Assembly (NCBI GenBank): GCA_032353305.1
Contig: JAUCNG010026675.1
Location: forward strand, 1-12,463
From: Cephalothrix spiralis
Lineage: Eukaryota > Nemertea > Palaeonemertea > Archinemertea > Cephalotrichidae
Reading direction: 5' to 3'
Length of the DNA stretch: 12,463 nt
Part shown: positions 8,201 to 12,463 of the stretch, in pieces
Layout of the letters: the number at the start of each line of letters is the position of its first letter
Position numbering within the stretch: position 1 is the stretch's first letter
Made by a program: the position numbers and the translations under genes
The notes under the pieces: generated by a model
What the model was told of the DNA's origin: nothing
The model's database searches: none
The model's input: the letters and a program-made list of their open reading frames with translations, nothing else

Positions 8201-9198
8201 ATAGACGTAAGCAAAATACGTTTTCCATACCACTTCCGGGAGGCCCCATAATTCAATTAAACATTTATAACTGCTAAGATTCTTTTTAAATTGCAAGGTA
8301 TTTCTATAATATTATTGACTGTTTTACTACGGTAATTCGATTTTAAAATTGCACAATTTCCGGAACGAGTGCATTGTCGTAGTAAAAAAGTCAATGATAA
8401 TTTTATTATCCGACCATAATTTATATATTACATTTTAAACTTATATAAATCGATTTTCCTTAAAAGATTCTGAATGTCAACACGACGGATATAATGTCAA
8501 CACGGCGGATATAAAGTCGAATTGCCCGCTAAAAGGTAAACAAACATGAAAAAGTCTGCAAAGTCTGGTTATAATTAAATGTGTCGCAATATGACCAGTG
8601 TACTGGTCGCCTGCTTGAATATGGGCCTTTCAATTGACTACCGGTAATCAGATTATCACAAGAACATTAAAAATCAATAAATTCACATGCACAGTGATTC
8701 CGTAAAGAACAAACAGCCAAGGCATTTTTTAAATAAATATCTAACTATCGAATACTTACCACTACAAAAATAATATGATCGGTTAAGATTGACTTATACA
8801 GTCCCAAACTACATGCACCCTAAAACTACGATTAGCTATCAATGTAATCTTATTATGATCTATTAATACATGGGATTTTAGATGATTAAGTGGTGTTAAA
8901 GAATTAAACAAACATGTAGATATTTTGTTATACAAGAAAAGCCAAGACATTACATTTGTACTATTGATTTACTAGCATGGTAATTTTTTCAAAAAAGTAG
9001 TCCGACATCGTTGGCCATGGGGAAGGATTTTCCAACTAGCTTAGAAAAAAACCCACAGAATGATGGACGTAATTTTTTGAATTACCTCTTGAGATAGTCG
9101 CTACCAGGGACCCACCTCGATATGCTATCCCAAATGCCTCCCTTTTCTTCTTCTGGTTCCAGCAGGTCTTCACGAATTTTTTCAATTTTCTTGGTAAC
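2180..9198 (-). CDS. UGGT1: UDP-glucose:glycoprotein glucosyltransferase, C-terminal catalytic part (10 exons, 5' partial)
   Basis: UGGT works in the ER lumen. It recognises incompletely folded N-glycoproteins and transfers glucose from UDP-glucose to their Man9 glycans, so that calnexin and calreticulin rebind them. Ten exons (9198-9086, 8144-8052, 7090-7006, 6441-6332, 5344-5168, 4645-4589, 3887-3773, 3415-3299, 2848-2713, 2235-2180) join in one frame with GT-AG junctions, giving 352 residues plus stop. The product aligns by eye with animal UGGT almost without gaps: acidic linker (1-50), [31 protein letters not shown], the metal-binding DxD in [11 protein letters not shown] (D155, D157), [39 protein letters not shown] (D288), and a charged tail ending HTEL. 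UGGT is normally about 1,500 residues, so the folding-sensor part is outside the window to the right. UGGT1 versus UGGT2 cannot be settled; many invertebrates have one gene. Family assignment is near certain; the first and last exon boundaries are a little less so. Confidence 0.95.
2276..2475. other. GC-rich island in the last UGGT intron
   Basis: About 200 bases rich in G and C stand out sharply from AT-rich surroundings. It holds a small GC hairpin (GGCCG 2288-2292, CGGCC 2297-2301) and G/C runs (GGGTGGGCCCCGG near 2402). It carries open frames on both strands (+ 2279-2494, 71 codons; the minus frame runs on into the terminal UGGT exon). I recognise neither product. It may be an inserted retroposon fragment or an exon of something else. 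Confidence 0.5.
2713..2848 (-). CDS. UGGT1: UGGT exon 9 in window (penultimate)
   Basis: Codes for [20 protein letters not shown] and [25 protein letters not shown], the conserved end of the GT24 domain and then a lysine-rich tail. The acceptor is CTTTCTTGCAG and the donor AAAAG|gtgagt, a strong consensus. Reading straight through the donor gives a further 32 codons, but that tail lacks an ER retrieval signal, so splicing to 2235 is preferred. Confidence 0.93.
2849..3298 (-). other. UGGT1: UGGT intron 8, nothing recognised
   Basis: 450 bases, very AT-rich near the acceptor (a T/A-only stretch around 2885-2960). No repeat pair or RNA found. Confidence 0.6.
3299..3415 (-). CDS. UGGT1: UGGT exon 8 in window (TIDL catalytic segment)
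   Basis: Codes for [26 protein letters not shown] and [13 protein letters not shown]. The Asp of TIDL (D288) lies 133 residues after the first Asp of the DxD. From memory of GT24 crystal structures this spacing matches the third metal-coordinating Asp. Between the WC and AKTIDL the usual acidic residues (DD or DE in relatives) are replaced by SV, with length kept. The acceptor is TTTTATAG and the donor TTA|gtaagt. Confidence 0.95.
3416..3772 (-). other. UGGT1: UGGT intron 7 with a small GC hairpin
   Basis: 357 bases. GTACGTC (3618-3624) and GACGTAC (3633-3639) form a perfect 7-bp stem with an 8-base loop. The segment 3580-3720 is less AT-rich than its flanks and could be an old insertion; no family recognised. 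Confidence 0.5.
3773..3887 (-). CDS. UGGT1: UGGT exon 7 in window
   Basis: Codes for [20 protein letters not shown] and [18 protein letters not shown], near identical to other animal UGGTs. The acceptor is CCTTTTTAG and the donor CAG|gttagt. It ends in phase 0. Confidence 0.97.
3888..4588 (-). other. UGGT1: UGGT intron 6, nothing recognised
   Basis: 701 bases of AT-rich sequence. No inverted-repeat element, RNA gene or coding stretch could be supported. Confidence 0.55.
4589..4645 (-). CDS. UGGT1: UGGT exon 6 in window (57 nt)
   Basis: A short exon coding for [18 protein letters not shown]. With the split codons this gives RFWKSGYW...KYHIS, as in animal UGGTs. The acceptor is CTTTTTCAG and the donor AG|gtatgt. 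Only the flanking frames and strong conservation reveal it. Confidence 0.95.
4881..5107 (-). mobile_element. Inverted-repeat element related to the MITE at 7821-8029
   Basis: ATATTGGCGGGTAGTTGACC at 4881 is mirrored by the reverse complement at 5038-5059 (22 bp, one mismatch). Outside the right arm, 5070-5107 reads TTTTGCCCTCGCCAATTTTT and CCATCCAATTGTG, the same end as the element at 7821-8029. Inner text also matches that element in the opposite orientation (GTGATCAGC, AATCTAACC). The matching outer end is missing on the left, so this copy is truncated or rearranged. It lies in UGGT intron 5. Confidence 0.75.
5168..5344 (-). CDS. UGGT1: UGGT exon 5 in window, carrying the catalytic DxD
   Basis: Codes for [17 protein letters not shown], then [18 protein letters not shown] and [19 protein letters not shown]. 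The DAD (D155, D157 of the visible fragment) is the metal and UDP-glucose binding motif required for transfer in GT24 enzymes. The acceptor is TTTTTTTCAG and the donor AG|gttagt; the split Arg codon is completed by the next exon. Confidence 0.97.
5540..5793. mobile_element. CCCTGA-rich hAT-like MITE
   Basis: CCCTGA occurs six times (5572, 5583, 5592, 5614, 5722, 5767). The left edge CAGGGTGACCAG and the right edge TTTTCCAGGTTACTTGTG look like decayed terminal inverted repeats of hAT type. No target duplication could be fixed, so the ends are approximate. A 61-codon minus frame inside is a by-product of the repeat. Located in UGGT intron 4. Confidence 0.5.
6015..6260 (+). mobile_element. tRNA(Lys)-like SINE, antisense to UGGT
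   Basis: GCCCGGATAGCTCAGTCGAT at 6015 followed by AGAGCATGAGACTC closely follows the 5' half of a metazoan tRNA-Lys. It includes the pol III A box (TAGCTCAGTCGATAGAGC, 6022-6039). B-box-like GTTCGAACC (6053) and GTTCGATCC (6064) follow. The anticodon stem and the 3' acceptor strand do not pair, so it is not a functional tRNA. Downstream are two hairpins, CCCAGT/ACTGGG (6105-6123) and AGCCGC/GCGGCT (6237-6251), plausibly the SINE body. The 3' end is uncertain. Located in UGGT intron 4. Confidence 0.7.
6332..6441 (-). CDS. UGGT1: UGGT exon 4 in window
   Basis: Codes for [19 protein letters not shown] and [17 protein letters not shown]. This is highly conserved in GT24 enzymes. The acceptor is TTTTTTTAG. 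The donor is read as TGGGG|gtttgt, a non-consensus GTTTGT that was placed by frame: GG joins G of the next exon to make the conserved Gly before YKILFLDV. A one-base shift within the run of Gs would break the frame. Confidence 0.93.
6728..6861. mobile_element. 134-bp fold-back element
   Basis: AGGCAATACTTCATGGGTC at 6728 and its reverse complement ending at 6861 are arms of 33 bp with about three mismatches. Only 68 bases lie between, so the transcript would form a long hairpin. A further CAATACTTC/TATTGCC flavour repeats inside (TATTGCCG, GGGCAATATTG). No target duplication is clear. Located in UGGT intron 3. Confidence 0.85.
7006..7090 (-). CDS. UGGT1: UGGT exon 3 in window
   Basis: Codes for [18 protein letters not shown] and [10 protein letters not shown], an almost invariant UGGT segment around the nucleotide-sugar binding fold. 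The acceptor is GTCTTTCAG and the donor AAG|gtatgc. It ends in phase 0. Confidence 0.95.
7217..7446. mobile_element. MITE with 30-bp inverted repeats and TA flanks
   Basis: CCCCCAA...GAAGTAAAGAGACTTAACTCCAT (arms 7223-7255 and 7411-7440) is a perfect inverted repeat apart from a 3-base insertion on the left. The match weakens outward but reaches a TA on each side (7215-7216 and 7447-7448), as expected for Tc1/mariner-type insertion. The interior is AT-rich with no coding. Located in UGGT intron 2. Confidence 0.85.
7821..8029. mobile_element. TA-flanked MITE, 209 bp (mariner-like)
   Basis: Starts CACAATCGGACGGAAAAATT and ends with the inverted copy finishing CCATCCAATTGTG. The arms of about 39 bp have a few mismatches. 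TA directly flanks both ends (7819-7820, 8030-8031). It has no transposase. It shares its end and inner blocks (ATTGGCGGATAG, TGCTGATCA, GGTTTAGATTTTT) with 4881-5107. Its right end lies 22 bases from a UGGT exon boundary. Confidence 0.9.
8052..8144 (-). CDS. UGGT1: UGGT exon 2 in window
   Basis: Codes for [16 protein letters not shown] and then [14 protein letters not shown], the hallmark start of the GT24 catalytic domain. The acceptor is TCTTTTTCAG and the donor AAA|gtaagt. The split codon at the 3' end becomes Lys when joined to the next exon, giving ERFLKIMML (ERFLRIMML in vertebrate UGGT1, recalled from the family). Confidence 0.95.
8314..8395. repeat. Inverted repeat, 18-bp arms
   Basis: ATTGACTGTTTTACTACG (8314-8331) and its reverse complement (8378-8395) differ at one position. 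AT-rich similarity extends outward to about 8305 and 8407. The 46-base loop has no coding. Probably a small fold-back element in UGGT intron 1. Confidence 0.75.
8473..8512. repeat. 20-bp tandem repeat, two copies
   Basis: AATGTCAACACGACGGATAT is followed directly by AATGTCAACACGGCGGATAT, one difference. The next bases (AAAGTCGAAT) may be a decayed third unit. Confidence 0.9.
8593..8608. repeat. Short palindrome GACCAGT-gt-ACTGGTC
   Basis: Two perfect 7-base arms around a 2-base centre in UGGT intron 1. No function can be assigned. Confidence 0.6.
9086..9198 (-). CDS. UGGT1: UGGT exon 1 in window (acidic linker before the GT24 domain)
   Basis: Codes for [19 protein letters not shown] followed by [10 protein letters not shown], the charged linker between the sensor region and the catalytic domain; animal UGGTs have a similar KK..EDLL...GFWDSF stretch. 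The acceptor is TATTTTTAG before GTTACC, and the donor is CAAGAG before gtaatt. It starts in phase 0 and leaves two bases of a split Ser codon. Sequence here is less conserved than in the other exons, so the boundary rests on splice signals and on frame agreement with the next exon. Confidence 0.85.
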
Positions 9199-10368
9199 CT
9201 AAAAATATAAATGATCGAGAAAACTCTTTATTTAAAAGGATAACTGAGACTCAGTAAGGGTTATTCTGAAACACTTCATTAAATCATACATCACACACTT
9301 ATTACCTTATTTATTTTCCCAAATTAAGTTCTAAGTTCTATTTCTTGCATCCATTTGAAAAACAGGAAATAGTACAGTTGCATTGCATTGTGGTACAAAC
9401 GAAATTTAATTTGTGAGTAAAAAATAAATTCAAAATATAAGTTTTCTGGGTGGAAATGGAATGAATAAGGTAATCAGTGTGGGTTATATAATTTAATGAG
9501 AAACTAAAATTCTCTAGATTATCTAGCTGACAGCCTTAAATCTGCCTCAAAAGATTTAAAAAGGGGGGATGGTAATTTCAAGTCTGGAGCCAGAGCATTG
9601 GCCTAAAAGAACATTTAACACCTTCCTTTATTACGTTAATGGCCCACCTTCTCGGTCGAACGAGCGTGTGAAATTGATTAACGGGTGGTGAGCCATTTTT
9701 ATTTAAAAAAATAGCACTATAATTGAGATGAATAATCTATATTGTATTTTTGTCAATATAATTACCTTTTTCTCATTTTTTTAATGAACTTATCAACCAA
9801 GATCAACCAAGTGATTGAAGAAGATAAAATATAGATGCCCTAATTATACACTCCTCACACTATAAAGGTCAATATTTTGTAGAAAATCTAAATTTTAATA
9901 TTATAATGCATGCACGAATATTTACACGATAGCAATAATATATAAAATAGAAGTTAAAAAACTCTGTATATTAGGATGAGGGCAAATGGATAGAATGGTA
10001 TAGTGAAATTATAAAAGTTAATAATTTAATATATTAAAAAATGTTATCAGCTTATATATAAATTCATACACTTTAATACAAAATTAAAATAATTTAGTCT
10101 TTATCTTTCTCCAAGAAAACTTGTTGCTGTTCCAGCTTAACAATTTAATTGATTACACAAAGACATTTTTGAATTTTCCCATTTTTTTAAAAATTATTAG
10201 TTCCACAAATTTTAAATGATGTCTTAACGTACGAAAATAAAATTATTATAAAGTATTATTATCATTGGTCACTGTACCACAAAAATAAAATTACAAGAGG
10301 TTACGCTATTATTTCTATTTGGATTTCCTTAATCCAGTTGCATATTTAAACATGTTAATAGCCTTAAA
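9199..10368. other. Non-coding stretch between UGGT exon and ankyrin-kinase ORF
   Basis: I found no UGGT exon here on the minus strand and no other gene. The only structure is a weak inverted repeat (AATGGCCCACC 9639-9649 with GGTGAGCCATT 9687-9697). It would be the 3' flank of the ankyrin-kinase gene and, if the two genes are interleaved, also UGGT intron. Confidence 0.55.
10144..10149 (-). promoter_or_regulatory. Candidate polyadenylation signal of the ankyrin-kinase gene
   Basis: TTTAAT on the + strand is ATTAAA on the minus strand, about 220 bases after the stop; another lies near 10072. I saw no AATAAA between. Weak evidence in AT-rich DNA. Confidence 0.2.
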
Positions 10369-12463
10369 TTAATCATTATCTTCACAACTTTTCAAAGGAT
10401 CACGTGGTCCTTTTGACAATTTCGATAAAGTTACATAGCTAGTTGAAGATTCACAAAACGAACCCAAAATTCCAGTGCCAACTTCTGACAGCAGTGGAGC
10501 TATGTTTGGTAGACTATTGTCCACATTTTGGAGTTCGGCTAACATTGAATCAATCAATGCAAAACACTCGTCAGAAGTTGGTCGCTCGGAAGCTTCAGAG
10601 GCACAAACACGAGAAACCATTTCAGTTAACTTTTCAGGTGCATTGTGGTCTTTGAAATATTTTGCCACATCTTGATAATGTTTTAATATTATTCCAAAGT
10701 ACATCTCTAGCATCATTATTCCAGTATTGTAAATATCACTCTTGGCAGAGTAGACATACTCTTTCAGTCCACGTTTGACTTCTGGTGCACAATACAAAGG
10801 TGTTCCTTTGAAATGGCTCGTTACTTCCTCATCACCTTCTATAACATCAGCTAATCCAAAATCAGTTATTTTTACAGTGTCATTGAATGACAACATGATG
10901 TTTTTCAGTTTTAAATCCTTATGAATCAAAGATTGTTTATGTAGATATACCAAACCGTTATATAACTGTAAGTTAATTGTTAGAAAATGATGAAGACTTG
11001 GCCTAAAAATTGAGGCTATGTATCTAAAATTCCCTGGGTTTCTTTCACTGTTTTCGACTCCATTGATGAAATGGTCGAAAAGATCCTCTTTACACAATTC
11101 CATTAAAATAAGAAGGCAGTATTTACCCGCAATGTTCTGCATTTTAAGGCCATGGAATTGCACGATATTTTTGTTGATACATTGCCTCATTTTGATTGCC
11201 TCATCATTGTACGATCTCGTAAGATGAATCTTTTTGTCATCAAGTTGGCATACTTTGACTGCAATATCTCTGTTATCAACTGTATGTTTATATACAGTTC
11301 CAAAAGAACCTTTTCCAATTACATTGTCTTTTCCCGGATTTATATCTATGTCCCATTCTATTGAATAATCTGTACCCATTATATCTAAATTAAATCTGTC
11401 CATAAATCTTATAAAATGATTTGTAATAAAATAAGTAGATAGGCCTGTTATTTCCCGGTCAGTTTTTCTGATAGTGAGCTTTTCAAAATGTGGTAAGGCT
11501 AATTCAGATTTCGTTATAAGGATATCGATGTCATCACACAATATATTATACAGTTTATCATGAATTTTATCTTTAAATTTAGATAATACTAATTTGCAGA
11601 ATTTAAGTCTTTTAATGAAATTTTCTGCACTAAGATTAGTAATATCGTAGCCAATCTTAGTTTCTTTTTCATATGCCTGATTTTTGTATTCATTTCGAGC
11701 ATAAGCCGAAATCAAGTTTTCTAGCATTTTGCATTGGCCGCCTAATATACAACCTTTTAATGAATTATAAATCAATATTGGATAGTACTCGAGAATTTTT
11801 AAAACAGTAGGATAATAACCATTAATAGATGCTAATTGCAGAGCACCACAAACATCATTGAAAGTCAATTCCTGAAAATAATTTTTAAGAAAGAATTCAA
11901 CAATACAATAGTTTTCATCGTATGATACGGCGGAAACTAATAGACCCTTGCTAATGTTTGTCTCTTCTACATGATAAATCTGTGCCTTGGCTTTAAGAAG
12001 TTCCTTTATAATATTTAAATATCCATGACCGGCAGCAAAACTTAAGGCAGAATTAGAATTTTTCATTATTTTGTTAACATTTGCACCGGCACTAATTAAA
12101 TCTTTAACAATATCTAGATGTCCATATTGTGATGCCATCATCAATGCAGTTACATCATCATTAGTTTGTAGGTCTACATTAGCACCAATACTTAGTAATA
12201 ACTTAACCAACTTATTATGACCATTTTGTGACGCTACATGTAACGGAGTGAATCCTTCATTATCCACTATATTCACATTAGCTTTAGCATTTATGAGATC
12301 TTTTGCAACATTTACATGTCCATAATGTGATGCAATTTTCAATGCAATTACTTTTTCATTAGTTTGTAGGTCTACATTAGCACCACTACTTAGTAATAAC
12401 TTAACCAACTTATTATGACCATTTTGTGACGCTACATGTAACGGAGTGAATCCTTCATTATCC
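10369..12463 (-). CDS. Ankyrin-repeat protein kinase, intronless in window, 5' partial
   Basis: One open frame of 697 visible codons plus stop (10369-10371), continuing past the window edge, so the true start is not seen. Residues 1-160 are about five ankyrin repeats (DNEGFTPLHVASQNGH, SSGANVDLQT and so on). Residues 160-360 are a mostly helical linker with no recognised domain. Residues about 378-640 are a protein kinase: Gly loop IGKGSFGTVY (383-388), Lys403, alphaC Glu421, catalytic loop HKDLKLKN (Asp516, Asn521), DFG (534-536), GTPLYCAPE (ending 561), Asp576 and Arg627 in SERPT. All catalytic residues are kept, with Lys in place of the HRD arginine; the GTxxYxAPE form suggests Ser/Thr specificity. 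A tail of about 50 Ser-rich residues follows. Ankyrin-then-kinase order recalls TNNI3K or ILK rather than RIPK4/ANKK1; an orthologue cannot be named. Role unknown, presumably cytosolic signalling. Confidence 0.9.
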   Translation of the reverse strand, partial: DNEGFTPLHVASQNGHNKLVKLLLSSGANVDLQTNEKVIALKIASHYGHVNVAKDLINAKANVNIVDNEGFTPLHVASQNGHNKLVKLLLSIGANVDLQTNDDVTALMMASQYGHLDIVKDLISAGANVNKIMKNSNSALSFAAGHGYLNIIKELLKAKAQIYHVEETNISKGLLVSAVSYDENYCIVEFFLKNYFQELTFNDVCGALQLASINGYYPTVLKILEYYPILIYNSLKGCILGGQCKMLENLISAYARNEYKNQAYEKETKIGYDITNLSAENFIKRLKFCKLVLSKFKDKIHDKLYNILCDDIDILITKSELALPHFEKLTIRKTDREITGLSTYFITNHFIRFMDRFNLDIMGTDYSIEWDIDINPGKDNVIGKGSFGTVYKHTVDNRDIAVKVCQLDDKKIHLTRSYNDEAIKMRQCINKNIVQFHGLKMQNIAGKYCLLILMELCKEDLFDHFINGVENSERNPGNFRYIASIFRPSLHHFLTINLQLYNGLVYLHKQSLIHKDLKLKNIMLSFNDTVKITDFGLADVIEGDEEVTSHFKGTPLYCAPEVKRGLKEYVYSAKSDIYNTGIMMLEMYFGIILKHYQDVAKYFKDHNAPEKLTEMVSRVCASEASERPTSDECFALIDSMLAELQNVDNSLPNIAPLLSEVGTGILGSFCESSTSYVTLSKLSKGPRDPLKSCEDND
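12160..12463 (-). repeat. 198-bp tandem repeat coding for two ankyrin repeats
   Basis: The stretch from 12160 to 12265 recurs at 12358-12463 with one substitution in 106 bases (A/C in the codon giving Ile or Ser in LLSxGANVD). The offset is exactly 198 bp, i.e. two 33-residue ankyrin repeats. The second copy is cut by the window edge, so the array probably continues. The other half of each unit has diverged (NEKVIALKIASHYGH versus NDDVTALMMASQYGH). Confidence 0.95.

Noticed and set aside
8578-8595. AATGTGTCGCAAT matching the SINE body near 6149 in reverse
   Set aside because: The match is under 20 bases and ends abruptly on both sides; likely chance.
10443-11364. Plus-strand frames opposite the kinase ORF
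   Set aside because: Antisense shadows of the conserved kinase coding sequence.
1-12463. CRISPR array, bacterial operon or prophage
   Set aside because: No spaced repeats; spliced animal gene structure throughout.

Overview
This is animal nuclear DNA. It is AT-rich, with GT-AG introns of 0.35-1 kb, a tRNA-derived SINE and many short inverted-repeat elements. The protein families and repeat style suggest a marine invertebrate, possibly a bivalve or other lophotrochozoan. That placement is inferred; nothing here identifies the species.

The main gene is on the minus strand. Ten exons between 9198 and 2180 splice in one continuous frame (1059 nt, 352 residues plus stop) into the C-terminal catalytic (GT24) part of UDP-glucose:glycoprotein glucosyltransferase (UGGT), the ER folding sensor that re-glucosylates misfolded glycoproteins. 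The last exon is only 56 nt and supplies a C-terminal HTEL, a KDEL-like ER retrieval signal. The N-terminal three quarters of UGGT must lie to the right of the window.

The right end (10369-12463) holds an uninterrupted minus-strand reading frame that runs off the window. It encodes ankyrin repeats, a helical linker and a complete-looking protein kinase domain. Its ankyrin part carries a 198-bp tandem duplication equal to two repeats. Because UGGT's remaining exons should lie further right, this intronless gene may be nested in a UGGT intron on the same strand. A truncated UGGT copy or a misassembly are the alternatives.

The left end has an unrecognised open frame (3-179, + strand) that may be the 3' end of a convergent gene. 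From 180 to about 1900 is AT-rich intergenic DNA with a 102-bp tandem duplication (261-448) and a fold-back element (1204-1407).

UGGT's introns are heavily colonised by small mobile elements: a GC-rich island (2276-2475), an inverted-repeat element (4881-5107) related to a TA-flanked MITE (7821-8029), a hAT-like CCCTGA-rich element (about 5540-5793), a tRNA-Lys-like SINE (from 6015), a 134-bp fold-back (6728-6861), a second TA-flanked MITE (7217-7446) and an inverted repeat (8314-8395). The two genes have no evident shared pathway; their link is physical only.
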